NCBI GenBank assembly: GCA_963828855.1
Contig: CAWHGB010000002.1
Location: forward strand, 558,001 to 622,000
Length of the DNA: 64,000 nucleotides
Reading direction: 5' to 3'
From: CAVVEQ01 sp963828855
GTDB lineage: Bacteria; Chloroflexota; Anaerolineae; Anaerolineales; Anaerolineaceae
Made by a program: the position numbers and the translations under genes. Below are positions 32,170-41,900 of this stretch, piece by piece. How positions within the stretch are numbered: the first letter of the stretch is position 1; each line of letters starts with the position of its first letter. The notes under the pieces are model-generated. The model did no database searches and was not told the DNA's origin. It was given only the letters and a program-made list of their open reading frames with translations.

Positions 32170-34776
32170 ATGACATCAAAATCCGAAAAACGCAACGGGC
32201 TCGAAACCACCCCACCCCTGCCCACTACGCTGAATGCGATCACCCTCACCGAGAACGCCCGCCAGGTGCTCATCAAACGCTACGTCCGCCGCGATGAGGA
32301 GCAGCAGCCCGCGGAATCGGTGGAGGAGATGTTCTGGCGGGTCGCCTACAACGTTGCCAAAAGCGAGGAAGATCTACGGGTGCGAAGTTCTCCCCATGGC
32401 GGAGAAATATTACGAGCTTCTCAGCACCAAGCGCTTCTTCCCCAATTCGCCCACCTTCACCGGCGCCGGCACCCCCCTCGGGCAGCTGGCTGCCTGCTTT
32501 GTCCTGCCCATCAGCGATGATATGGGCCGCAAATCCAGCGGGATCTTCCAGACCCTGCGCGATGCCGCCCTCATCCAGCAGACCGGCGGCGGCAACGGCT
32601 TCTCCTTCTCGCACCTGCGCCCCAAGGGCACGCTCGTCAAAACCTCTGCCGGGCAGGCCACCGGGCCGGTCGGCTTCCTGCGCGTCTACGACCACGCCTT
32701 CGGCGAGGTCGCCCAGGGCGGCACCCGCCGCGGCGCCAACATGGCCGTCCTGCGGGTGGATCATCCGGATGTGGAGGAGTTCATCACCTGCAAGACCGAC
32801 GAGAACCAGATCACCAACTTCAACATCTCGGTCGGGCATCACCGACGCCTTCATGCAGGCCGTGGAGAGCGACGGCGGCTGGGACCTGAAATTCCCGGAT
32901 GTGCACGACCCGCGCTACCGCGGACTTCGACGGCACGCTCGAGCAGGCCAAGGATGCGGGCATCCCGCTCAAGGTCTACAAGCGCGTGCGCGCCCGCGAG
33001 CTCTTCGAGAAGATCGTCCAGCAGTCCCACCACAACGGCGAGCCGGGCGTGCTCTTCCTGGATGCCGCCAACCGCGGCAATCCCGTCCCCCATCTCTACC
33101 AGCTGGAAGCCACCAACCCCTGCGGTGAGCAGTATCTGGGACCCTACGAGAACTGCTGCCTGGGTTCGATCAACCTGGCCGAGCACCTCGCCCCCGACCA
33201 CCAGGTGGATTGGGAGAAGCTGCGCGAATCGACGGAACACTCCACCCGCTTCCTGGATGATGTGGTGGACGCCAACAAGTACGTCCCGGCTGTGCCCCAG
33301 CTGAAGGAAGCCGCCCGCCGCAACCGCCGCATCGGCCTGGGCATCATGGGCCTGGCGGACCTGATGTACCACGTGGGCGTGCGCTACGGCTCCACCGAAG
33401 GGCAGGAATTCGGCGCCCAGGTGATGGAGTTCGTGCGCTACCACTCCATGATCACCAGCATCGACCTGGCCCGCGAGCGCGGTTCCTTCCCCGCCATCAA
33501 CGGCTCGCATCTACGACCCCGAGAACCTCACCTGGGAACCGCCCTTCAGCATCGTGGCCTATGAGCACGACTGGGCGCGCCCCGAGGTGGACTGGAACCG
33601 GGTGACCACCGATATCCGCCTGAACGGCATCCGCAACGCCGCGCAGACCACCGTCGCCCCCACCGGCACCATCGCCACCGTGGCCGGCTGCGAGGGCTAC
33701 GGCTGCGAGCCGGTCTTCGCCCTGGCCTACATCCGGCACGTGAACGACAACGGCAAGGACCTGCAGCTCACCTACACCAGCCCGCTCTTCGAGGAAGCCC
33801 TGATCGGCTCCGGGCTGGATGAAGAAACCCGCGCCAGAGATTGTGGAGCAGGTCAAGAACGAGGGCACCTGCCAGAACGTGTTCGAGATCCCGCCGAGCC
33901 ATCCGCAACGTGTTCGTCGTCTCGCAGGACGTGAACGCCGAGGAGCACGTGCGCATGCAGGCCGCCCTGCAGGCCTTCGTGGATAACTCGCTCTCCAAGA
34001 CGATCAACTTCCCCGCCACCGCCACCGCGGAGGATGTGGCCGCGGCTTATACGCTGGCCTGGGAGCTGGGCTGCAAGGGCATCACCGTGTATGTCACCGG
34101 CTCGCGCGAGAAGGTGGTGCTGGAGACCCAGGCCACCGTCAGCAAAGAAATCCGACGCCGCCGTGGTCAACCCCGAGACCGGCGCCGCGGCACCCGCCGC
34201 CGAGCAGCCCGTGCTCTGGCAGTGGACCAAGAAGCCGCGCCCGCGCTACCTGGTGGGCTACACCTTCTCGGTGGAAACCCCGCTCGGGAAAGCCTTCATC
34301 ACCATCAACGAGAACGGCGAGAACCAGCCCTTCGAGGTCTTTATCAACACCGCCAAGGCCGGCTCGGATACCGCCGCGGTCAGCGAGGCCATCGGCCGCC
34401 TGATCAGCTACGTGCTGCGCATCTCCTCGCCCGTGGAGCCCTCCGAGCGCATCCAGGAGGTGATCCGCCAGCTCAATGGCATCGGCGGCGGGCGCTCGCC
34501 TGGGCTTCGGCCCCAAGCGGGTGCGCTCCCTGCCGGATGGCGTCTCGCAGGTGCTCTCGGAATACATCCAGCAGCGCGCCGAGCGCCTGCTGAAGGAACA
34601 GCCCGTGGCTTTGAAGGAAACCGACCGCTGAACCCGTCAAGGTGGAAATCCCCGCGCAGGATAAGAAGCAGCCCTTGTTGAAGATCGGCGACCTGTGCCC
34701 CGAGTGCGGCCAGGCGGCCGTGATCAACGAGGAAGGCTGCCGCAAGTGCTACGCCTGCGGGTATAGTGAGTGCTAA
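32170..34776 (+). CDS. nrdJ: Adenosylcobalamin-dependent (class II) ribonucleoside reductase, about ten frameshifts
   Basis: Makes deoxyribonucleotides without oxygen, using B12. The reconstruction is about 865 residues. Landmarks: SPTFTGAGTPLGQLAACFVL (first redox Cys), GGGNGFSFSHLRPKG, QGGTRRGANMAVLRVDHPD, NPCGEQYLGPYENCCLGSIN (radical Cys and Glu), APTGTIATVAGCEGYGCEP, and AYTLAWELGCKGITVYVTGSR. The C-terminal zinc-binding tail CPECGQAAVINEEGCRKCYACGY, typical of B12-dependent RNRs, ends at 34776. Every break I traced is cured by removing one base. GC content is high and similar to that of the BMC operon. It implies cobalamin uptake or synthesis in the host. Confidence 0.93.
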
Positions 34777-34867
34777 GAATCAAATTTCGATAATATTTTT
34801 TGTCATCCTAAATATATTTCATGTAAAGATATGAAATCAAAATAGAAAATACTATATGAGCAAAATT

Positions 34868-36154
34868 CGTATTGATATCCAAAATTGATAGCGGTGGTTT
34901 CGGTTCAGTATATCCGAGGATATACAATTATCGAAAGCCGGACAATAAAGTCGCAAGGAAAAAATTGAAACCAACCTTATTACAGATAAATGAAGCAAAA
35001 CGATTTAGTAAACGGAAGTAAGAATAATTGAAAACTAGATCATGAAGATATTATCAAAATTCTCTTTTCTAATTTATTATCTGATCCACCTACTTTTAGT
35101 TATGCCGTTAAGGCGAATTCACAATCTAGATGGAATATTAAGGGATTTACGAACGCAACGAACAAAGGAGAATTCTGGTTTTAATGTCTCAGAATTCTCA
35201 GAGGAATAAAATATGCTCATGAAAATGGGGTAATTCATAGAGATATCAAACCTGAAAATATTTTGATACTTTGATTTAGATATAGTTGTTAATGCTGATT
35301 TTGGTTTAGGTAAATTTAAGTCGAGAGAGATTCAACGGAATTAACACAACATGGAGATGAGCCGAACGGCACAATTATGTATATTGCGCCTGAGTGCAAG
35401 TAACTGATTTAAAATTGTTTTTCCGACCACCGGTCAGACATTTATTCACTTGGAACAATATTGTATCAAATGTTAAGTGGCAGACCAATTTTTACCAATT
35501 GTAAGTTTAACCGGCATTGAAGGAAAATATGTGATACATCCTTCAAAAATGTTTAAATATTGATACCGGGATATAAAAAAGATACCAATAACATTAAAAG
35601 AGACTTATATTTGATTTTGAACAATTGAATTAGTTAAAGAAAATTCAAATGAATCAATTTTCGACGCGACACAAAAATTTGTCGCCTCATCATTTAACCC
35701 ATTTACCGGTACAATCGATAAAGATGCCATTAACAGTTTAATGAAAGTATTTATCGAAAATATCGAAGATCAAGAATTGCTTATTCGATATTTTCCACGA
35801 ATTCCTCAAGAAGCTCTTAATAATTTTATAAATATTAATAATGAGAATTTTAAATTATTGTTTCAAACTTACGATCATTGTATTGAAGGAAATTTATCAT
35901 TCGGAAATTGTGATGTTGTAGCAGATTTTTATTACAATGTTTTTCAGATAACTTCTGATTTTGACATAAAAAAAATAATAATGGATCGCTTGCTAGATAT
36001 GGGATTCTCTCATAATAGGTGGCATGTCCGAGATATTGTCGCATCCATTCTATATTCTGTTATAGATGACGGTACAGCTCGGTTAATGCTTGACTCATGC
36101 AGATCTAATATCCCAGCCACAGTATGGTCAAGCAATGCTTTTTCATTAAAGTAA
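34868..36154 (+). pseudogene. Degenerate serine/threonine protein kinase in an AT-rich islet
   Basis: The segment 34777-36371 is strikingly AT-rich compared with the GC-rich flanks. Kinase motifs occur in order but in different frames: Gly-rich loop KIDSGGFGSVY (about 34881), VARKK with the ATP-Lys (about 34950), HRDIKPENIL catalytic loop (35233-35262), NADFGLGKF (about 35290), GTIMYIAPEC (about 35370) and YSLGTILYQMLSGRPIF (about 35450). An intact 137-codon frame at 35741-36154 encodes a helical C-terminal region (VFIENIEDQELLIRYFPRIP, DFYYNVFQITSDFDIK, RWHVRDIVASILYS) that may be HEAT-like; the homology seems to run on to about 36210 in another frame. The gene is horizontally acquired and broken, or badly sequenced. 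Confidence 0.75.
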
Positions 36155-36371
36155 ATTGAATCCCATTCTTAATGATGGAATAAAAGAATTGATTACACCG
36201 TTAAGTGACGAAGATGAAATCCCCTTTAAAAATAAAAATTACGACCGTAATAGTCATCCGTAATTTCTCATCAAAATAGAATTTTAATTATCAGAAGATC
36301 GGATCGTAACATAGTGCCCTACTTTTTTAAGAAAATGAATTGATATCTTTTTCACTTATCGATTATTAATC

Positions 36372-36698
36372 TTACTTTGTTGAAAGCATCTTTTGCATTT
36401 GATTTCGATAAAGTTCAAACGCTTTCCTTCCTTCATCTGTCAACCGCACCATCGTGTGCGGTTTTTTCTCCACGAATTCCTTTTCGATCCTCACATACCC
36501 GGCCTCCTCCAGCTTGCTGAGGTGCGCCGAGAGGTTGCCCCAGGTGAGGCCGGTGCGGTTCATCAGGTAGGTATAATCCGCGCTTTCCACCACGTATAGG
36601 TTCGCCAGGATCACCAGCCGGGCGGGTTCGTGCACCACCCGGTCGATGCCGCCCAGCTCCCCGGCGGTTGGGTCCGCCCTCTTTCTACCCATTGCCAC
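36372..36698 (-). CDS. Winged-helix transcriptional regulator (HTH_34-like)
   Basis: Intact 108-residue regulator. The winged helix is visible in PARLVILANLYVVESADYTYLMNRTGLTWGNLSAHLSKLEEAGYVRIEKEF, with the wing KKPHTMVRLTDEGRKAF. This is the layout of the ArsR/MarR-like HTH_34 family, which is often paired with a small membrane protein as here; it overlaps the upstream membrane gene by 14 bases. No metal-binding Cys residues are seen. It probably autoregulates this two-gene operon. Confidence 0.85.
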   Translation of the reverse strand: MAMGRKRADPTAGELGGIDRVVHEPARLVILANLYVVESADYTYLMNRTGLTWGNLSAHLSKLEEAGYVRIEKEFVEKKPHTMVRLTDEGRKAFELYRNQMQKMLSTK

Positions 36699-37313
36699 CC
36701 TCCGCTTCTGGTTTAGGGTGCTCTTTCAGGAAACGGATGAATAGATACACCCCCGGAGCCATCACCAGCAGGCCGCCGATCCAGAAAATGGCGAAATTAT
36801 CCAGATATTCGCCCAGCCCGAAGCAGAGCGCGTAGATCACGGCGATGTAGTACCCGCGCGGGTAATCGTTGAACCAGGCAATGGTGGCGATCGCCGCGCC
36901 GACGAATAACCCCGCGAACAGGTAGACAGGCAGACCTGGTGGCAGGGATGCATTGTTGTTCTTCGCGGTCGCGGTCAGGATGACAAGAACCACGGTCACC
37001 AGGGTGAACCCGCCCAGGATCAGCGCCAGGTGCAGCTTCCTGCGCTTGCGCGCCGGTCCGAACTTCACCCGTCCCAGCCTGGGCGCGGTGATGTAGCGCT
37101 TCCCAGCCCAGAAGATAAGGTATGCCCCACCAATCAGCACAAGGTAACGCAAGGTAACGCACCAGGTCTGATTCGATCCATTCAATCGTGGAATTCAAGA
37201 GCAGCGCCAAATCCCAGAGCAGCAATCCCAGGTAGATATCCCACAGACCGTCCTGGTGGTAGGATCTCCAGGCATTCTTTTTCAAGGGTTTTCAAATCCA
37301 TCGCGTCGTTCAT
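36685..37313 (-). CDS. Multi-pass membrane protein (hypothetical), frameshifted
   Basis: About 208 residues. The start is MNDAMDLKTL (ATG 37311-37313, preceded by GGAGG). One-base shifts near 37280 and 37160 then lead to DGLWDIYLGLLLWDLALLL, LVLIGGAYLIFWAGKRY, LALILGGFTLVTVVLVILTA, GLPVYLFAGLFVGAAIATIAW and FAIFWIGGLLVMAPGVYLFIRFL, so five or six helices. It ends in the start of the HTH regulator gene, indicating translational coupling. The pairing suggests a membrane sensor or target of that regulator; the function is unknown. Confidence 0.75.
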
Positions 37314-37339
37314 TGCCAACCTCCTTGCAATTGATTTTA

Positions 37340-37367
37340 CTTTGTATAATTATGTTCTTTGTATAAT
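37340..37367 (-). promoter_or_regulatory. Direct repeats in the promoter of the HTH/membrane operon
   Basis: Two copies of CTTTGTATAAT start at 37340 and 37357, 17 bases apart, just upstream of the membrane-protein start. On the minus strand they provide TATAC/TTATAC -10-like sequences. They could be regulator half-sites or a duplicated promoter. Confidence 0.45.
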
Positions 37368-37474
37368 ATATATCATTCTTTTACGGATTCCATTGGACAT
37401 ATGACCAATTTTTCTGAAACCTTTTCGAGGAACAGTGGCGCAACCGGCGCGACGTGGTAAGTTGCCCTACCCTG

Positions 37475-37505
37475 CCCTCTCCAAATATCTTGTATTTGGG
37501 GAGGG
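37475..37505. repeat. Intergenic imperfect palindrome
   Basis: CCCTCTCCAAATA and TATTTGGGGAGGG form a 13-base stem with one wobble pair around a 5-base loop. It lies in the 278-base gap between the divergent membrane protein and MFS genes. It resembles a dispersed REP-like element; no U-run is present. Confidence 0.5.
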
Positions 37506-37591
37506 TCGCAGGTTGAGCATTCCCGAAGGGAGTGGTCGAAGACCGGGAGGGCTTTTCTTCGAAAATCAGACGGTATAATCAACCGGTTCCA

Positions 37592-38959
37592 ATGCCTCCT
37601 GAAACCGAGAACCTCGCAATCAACACCACAACCCATCCAACCGAAAACCCGGGCGGCATCAACCGCGGAGTGATCGTCACCGCCGCGGGCACCCTCGCCC
37701 TTCTCTCCATGGGCATCCTCTATGCCTGGAGCGTGATCAAGGCCAACATCCCGGATGCCTGGGGCTGGGCGGATTACCAGAAGTCGCTGCCCTTCTCCAC
37801 CGCCTGCATCGTCCTGCCCTTCACCACCATCCTGGGGGCAAAGCTTCTGGGAAAATTCGGTCCCCGCGTCACCGTCACCATTGGCGGCATCCTCGCCGGG
37901 CTGGGCATGATCATCCCCAGCCAGTCCACTTCCCCCTGGGTGCACACGCTGGCGTTCGGGCTGCTCATCGCCTGCGGCATCGGCTTCACCTATTCCTCCG
38001 CCAGCCCCACCTCCATGATGTGGTTCCCGGAATCAAAGACCGGCCTCATCTCCGGGATCGTCGTTGCCGGCTTCGGCATGGGCAGCGCCTGGGTCGCTCC
38101 CCTGGCACGCGCTTCCATCTCAGCCAACGGGCTACCAGAAACCATGCTCTATTTCGGTTTTGGCATGACCCTGGTGGTGGTGCTCTGCGCCCAGTTTATG
38201 CGCTTTCCCCCGGCCGATTTTATCCCTACCGCAAATGGTAAAGCCGACCGGTAAGTGATCACCCCGGTGGAGGAATTCCAACCCCGGCAGCTCTTCCGCA
38301 CCTGGCAGTTCTACCTCATCTGGATCGCCTTCGCGTTTGGCTCGGGAGCCGGCTTGATGGTGATCGGCAACCTCGCCCTGATCGTCAAGGACCAGATCGG
38401 CCTGGCAGCCTTCAGCGCGGTGGCCGTCTCCGCGCTTGCGCTCGGCAACGGCGGTGGGCGTGTCCTCTACGGGGTGCTCTCGGATCGCTTCGGGCGGAAA
38501 GCCATCCTGCTCACCGCCTTCCTGCTTCAGGCCGGGTTGATCCTGCTCCTGATGAACATGACCGCCGGCAGCCCGCAGGCAAACGTCCCCCTGCTCATGC
38601 TCCTGGTGGCAGTGATCGGGGCGAATTACGGCGCAAACCTGGCGGTCTTCCCTGCCCTCACCCGGGATTACTACGGACCGAAGAATTACGCCATGAATTA
38701 CGGGATCGTCAACACCGCCTGGGGAATGGGAGGTTTTATGCTCTCCCAGCTGGCAGGCTCAATTCGCGATGTGACCGGTACCTATAACCTGGCATACATC
38801 CTTTCAACAGGGATGCTCGTCGTCGCGGCGATCCTGATGGGTGTTGCTCAAATCCCCGCAGCGCGCCAGGTAGATCTCAAATTCCTCTCCCAGCGAAGCA
38901 CCGGGAACCTCCAAGATCATTGCGCCTTCCCGCCTGCCAATAAGCCCGACGGCGAATAA
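37592..38959 (+). CDS. MFS transporter (OFA, oxalate/formate antiporter-like), interrupted by an in-frame TAA
   Basis: About 455 codons, 12 predicted helices. It closely resembles the intact paralogue at 39133 along its whole length (YAWSVIKANIPDAWGWADYQKSLPFSTACI; GIGFTYSSASPTSMMWFPESKTGLISGIVVAGFG). A TAA at 38252-38254 in the loop between helices 6 and 7 stops the frame. Reading resumes in the same frame at GTG 38255 (VITPVEEFQ, then LFRTWQFYLIWIAFAFGSGAG). Either the gene is mutated, or a base substitution was miscalled, or the two halves are made separately. The start at 37592 (MPPETENLA) is preferred over a GTG at 37532. Substrates of such OFA proteins are small carboxylates; the substrate here is unknown. 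Confidence 0.75.
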
Positions 38960-39007
38960 TCTGGTACCCAAAAACGAACAACTTACCTTGGCTTTCCCCT
39001 TCCCATT

Positions 39008-39044
39008 TGTCAGACAATATGTATAATTGTGCGATTGTCTGACA
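39008..39044. promoter_or_regulatory. Inverted-repeat operator flanking a -10 box
   Basis: TGTCAGACAAT and ATTGTCTGACA (11-base perfect arms, 15-base centre) bracket TATAAT at 39022-39027, 90 bases before the second MFS start. Its location suits repression of that transporter. A further half-like TAGTCCGACA follows at 39051. Confidence 0.65.
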
Positions 39045-39132
39045 TCTTGCTAGTCCGACATAGCCCGGTTCTTTCGTGATAAAAGCTGACCGGTCGCCAT
39101 ATTCCCAAATCTGAAAGGAAAACAGTATCACC

Positions 39133-40428
39133 ATGAGCATCGAAACGAGCACGAAAGCAGCAGGAAACAAACAGGGTTGGATCGTCACCATTGCCGGCAC
39201 CTGCGCCCTCCTCTCGCTGGGGGTTCTGTATGCCTGGAGCGTGATAAAGGCCAATATCCCCGATGCATGGAACTGGGCGGATTCACAGAAATCACTCCCC
39301 TACTCCACCGCTTGCGTTGTCTTTTCCCTTGCCACCATCCTGGGAGCCAAGCTCCTCGGTAAATACGGTCCGCGGGTGGTCGTCACCGCCGGCGGCATCC
39401 TTGCAGGGTTGGGAATGATCATTCCCAGCTTTTCCACATCCCCCTGGGTGTATACCCTGGCTTTCGGACTGCTCATCGGCTGCGGGATCGGATTCGTCTA
39501 TTCCACGGCCAGCCCGACCGCCCTCAAGTGGTTCCCCGGCTCGAAAACCGGCCTGATCTCCGGCATCGTCGTTGCCGGTTTCGGCATGGGCAGTGCCTGG
39601 GTCGCCCCGCTGGCTCGTACAACAATTTCCGTCATTGGACTGCAATCCACCATGCTGTATTTTGGCCTCGGGATGGCGGTGGTGGTGATCGTCTTGGCCC
39701 AATTCCTGCGTTTCCCCCCTGCCGGGTATGTCCCCGCTGAAACCGGTACCAAAAAAGCTACCGTGAAGGTTGCCACCAGGGATTTTTCCACCAAGGAAGT
39801 TGTCCGCACCTGGCAGTTCTACCTGATCTGGATCGCCTTTGCCTTTGGCTCCGGCGCGGGGTTGATGGTGATCGGCAACCTGGCATCGATCGTCAAGGAC
39901 CAGGTTGGCCTGGTCGCTTTTAGCGCAATCGCAGTCTCCGCGCTTGCCATTGGGAATGGCGCTGGCCGCGTACTGTATGGCCTGTTTTCCGACAAGATCG
40001 GCCGCAGGAATGTGATGCTGATCGCCTTTATTTTCCAGGCAATCCTGATCTTCATCCTTACCTATTTTGTCAAAGGCAGCGCCTACGTCAACGTCCCGGT
40101 TCTAATGGTCTTCGTGGCATTGATCGGCGCAAACTACGGCGCAAACCTGGCGGTTTTCCCCGTCATGACCAAGGATTATTACGGGTCGAAGAACTTCGCC
40201 ATGAATTATGGGATCGTCTACACAGCCTGGGGATTGGGCGGTTTTATGCTCTCCCAGATCGCGGGATCCATCCGCGATACGACCGGTAATTTCAACCAGG
40301 CGTACCTGCTCGCTGCGGTGATGCTGATCATCGCCGCCATCCTGATGGGTGTCCTGAAATCCCCGCAGATCGTGGAAGAGTCGCCCGGTGTTGTGACCTC
40401 AAAAAGTCCTGCAGCAACCGCGGAGTAA
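39133..40428 (+). CDS. MFS transporter, OFA (oxalate/formate antiporter) family
   Basis: Intact 431-residue, 12-helix transporter. The N-half has GVLYAWSVIKANIPDAWNW and KYGPRVVVTAGGILAGLGMII; the central loop is hydrophilic (AETGTKKATVKVATRDFS); the C-half starts VRTWQFYLIWIAFAFGSGAGLM and has GNGAGRVLYGLFSDKIGRRN (MFS motif A repeat) and GANYGANLAVFPVMTKDYYG. AAAGGAAAA lies upstream of the ATG. It is a recent-looking duplicate of the gene before it. It precedes the gntR/BMC region, so exchange of a BMC substrate or product is possible but unproven. Confidence 0.88.
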   Translation: MSIETSTKAAGNKQGWIVTIAGTCALLSLGVLYAWSVIKANIPDAWNWADSQKSLPYSTACVVFSLATILGAKLLGKYGPRVVVTAGGILAGLGMIIPSFSTSPWVYTLAFGLLIGCGIGFVYSTASPTALKWFPGSKTGLISGIVVAGFGMGSAWVAPLARTTISVIGLQSTMLYFGLGMAVVVIVLAQFLRFPPAGYVPAETGTKKATVKVATRDFSTKEVVRTWQFYLIWIAFAFGSGAGLMVIGNLASIVKDQVGLVAFSAIAVSALAIGNGAGRVLYGLFSDKIGRRNVMLIAFIFQAILIFILTYFVKGSAYVNVPVLMVFVALIGANYGANLAVFPVMTKDYYGSKNFAMNYGIVYTAWGLGGFMLSQIAGSIRDTTGNFNQAYLLAAVMLIIAAILMGVLKSPQIVEESPGVVTSKSPAATAE

Positions 40429-40448
40429 TTTCTACTTTGATCAAGAAA

Positions 40449-40475
40449 AACTGGCCGGGTTACCGGCCAGTTTGC
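40449..40475 (+). terminator. Rho-independent terminator
   Basis: Stem AACTGGCCGG/CCGGCCAGTT with a GTTA loop and T-rich tail, placed between the convergent MFS and gntR genes. A-run on the left makes it usable in both directions. Confidence 0.8.
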
Positions 40476-40496
40476 GTTTAAATTTGAGGGGAGTTT

Positions 40497-41240
40497 TTAG
40501 GACCTCGTCAACCGCATCGTATAGCGGTAGCGGTCGCCGCGGTAAAGGATCTTCACGTACTCCACCGCTTTTCTTTCCTGCGACCAGAGCACGCGTTCGT
40601 TCAATAACAGCGGGCAGCCTTCCTCGATCTGTAGCAGCCGGGCTTCCTCCGGGGATGCCAGGGTCACCTCCAGGGTCTCATCCGCCGCCCAGGGGATGAT
40701 GCCGAATTTTTCCTGCAGGATCTTATACAGCGAGCCGGCCTTCTCCATCTCCTCCATGCGAAATTTCCTGGCTCCGCATCCAGCGCCAGGTAGGAGGTCT
40801 GCAGCCCGATGGGAATGCCGTCGCCCAGGCGGATGCGCTCGATGCGCAGCGTTTTTCCATCCGCGGGCATATCCAGCTTGCGGGCGATATTCTCCGGCGG
40901 CACCTCGCGGTATAAGCTCAGTACCATCTGCCCCGGTTTGATCCCGCGCTTTATTAGATCTTCCGAAAAGCTGGTCAGTTCCAGCAAGCCCTTTCTGCAG
41001 CTTCTGCGGCATCACGAAGGTGCCCTTGCCGTGCTCGCGGTAGAGGTAACCCTCGCGGATCAGAAGCTCGATCGCCTGGCGGATGGTCGGCCGGCTGATG
41101 CGGTACTGCTGCTCCAGCTGCCGCTCGGAGGGGATGGCGGATTGCGGCGCCCACTCGCCGGATTGGATCTTTTCGCGCAGGATGCGCGCAAGTTGGTGAT
41201 AGCGGGGAATCTGATCGTACGGATTAATCATACTTGACAT
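40497..41240 (-). CDS. GntR/HutC-family regulator of the BMC operon, frameshifted
   Basis: About 247 residues. The N-terminal winged helix reads QLARILREKIQSGEWAPQSAIPSERQLEQQYRISRPTIRQAIELLIREGYLYREHGKGTFV. After two one-base shifts (about 40985 and 40770) the effector-binding UTRA domain follows: LTSFSEDLIKRGIKPGQMVLS, ADGKTLRIERIRLGDGIPIGLQTSYL, and ILQEKFGIIPWAADETLEV. UTRA domains often bind phosphorylated sugars, which fits a sugar-phosphate BMC. It is divergent from the BMC operon and its start overlaps the operon's promoter. A second possible start is at 41231. Confidence 0.85.
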   Translation of the reverse strand: MSSMINPYDQIPRYHQLARILREKIQSGEWAPQSAIPSERQLEQQYRISRPTIRQAIELLIREGYLYREHGKGTFVMPQKLQKGLAGTDQLFGRSNKARDQTGADGTELIPRGAAGEYRPQAGYARGWKNAAHRAHPPGRRHSHRAADLLPGAGCGARKFRMEEMEKAGSLYKILQEKFGIIPWAADETLEVTLASPEEARLLQIEEGCPLLLNERVLWSQERKAVEYVKILYRGDRYRYTMRLTRS

Positions 41241-41305
41241 TTTATCACCAAAGTGCTATTATAAGGACGTAATCTTGTCATGTGGTCTTTACCAGTTAGT
41301 ATAAT
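41234..41305 (+). promoter_or_regulatory. Promoter region of the BMC operon
   Basis: TTGACA (41234-41239), a 17-base spacer and TATTAT (41257-41262) form a near-consensus sigma-70 promoter overlapping the gntR start. A second candidate is TTGTCA (41275-41280), a 19-base spacer and TATAAT (41300-41305). A short TGGT...ACCA element (41283-41294) lies between them and could be part of a GntR site. Confidence 0.65.
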
Positions 41306-41335
41306 ATATCAAAGATCAAGGACAAAAAGCAGGAA

Positions 41336-41900
41336 ATGAGCACGCCAAGCGAACAGGAAATTAACGAGATCGTCCGGAAGGTGATCGCCAGCCTCCCCCA
41401 GGCTCAGGTTCGCATCCCCCGCCCTCTCTCACGAAAAAACGGTCGCCATCGGCGCTGATCACGGCGGTTTCCCCCTCAAGGAAGCCCTCAAACCCTATCT
41501 CGCCGAGCTGGGCTACACGGTCATCGACTGCGGCACCAATTCCACCGCCGCGGTGGATTACCCCGATTTTGCCCGGGCGGTTGCCGAACTGGTTCCTCCG
41601 GGTAAAGCCTTCCGCGGGGTCATGATCGACGGGGCCGGGATCGGCTCCTGCATGACCGCCAACAAGGTCCCCGGCGTGCGCGCCAGCATGTGCTATGACC
41701 TCTCCACCGCCTCCAATGCCCGCGAGCACAATAACGCCAACCTGCTCACCCTGGGCGCCGGGCTGATCGGCGAAGCCCTGGCCAAACAGATCCTCAAAAC
41801 CTGGCTCTCCACCGAATTCGGCGGAGGCCGGCACGCCAAGCGCGTCGATAAGATCATGGAAGTTGAAAAAATCTACATGAAGGAAGGAAGATCCTCATGA
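41336..41900 (+). CDS. BMC-associated RpiB-like sugar-phosphate isomerase with N-terminal targeting helix
   Basis: About 187 residues. The start MSTPSEQEINEIVRKVIASL is an amphipathic helix resembling a BMC encapsulation peptide, followed by a short linker. A one-base shift near 41440 joins it to an RpiB/LacAB fold: VAIGADHGGFPLKEALKPYL, TAAVDYPDFARAVAE, GVMIDGAGIGSCMTANKVPG, REHNNANLLTLGAG. The E. coli RpiB catalytic Cys (ICGTG) is replaced here by Asp (IDGAG), while a Cys appears six residues later. Ribose-5-phosphate isomerase activity is therefore not certain. It is the first gene of the operon and overlaps deoC by ATGA. Confidence 0.85.

Noticed and set aside
32234..34567. Many long open frames on both strands across nrdJ
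   Set aside because: High GC makes stops rare; these frames are low-complexity Arg/Ala/Pro-rich shadows, while conserved reductase motifs lie in the linked plus frames.
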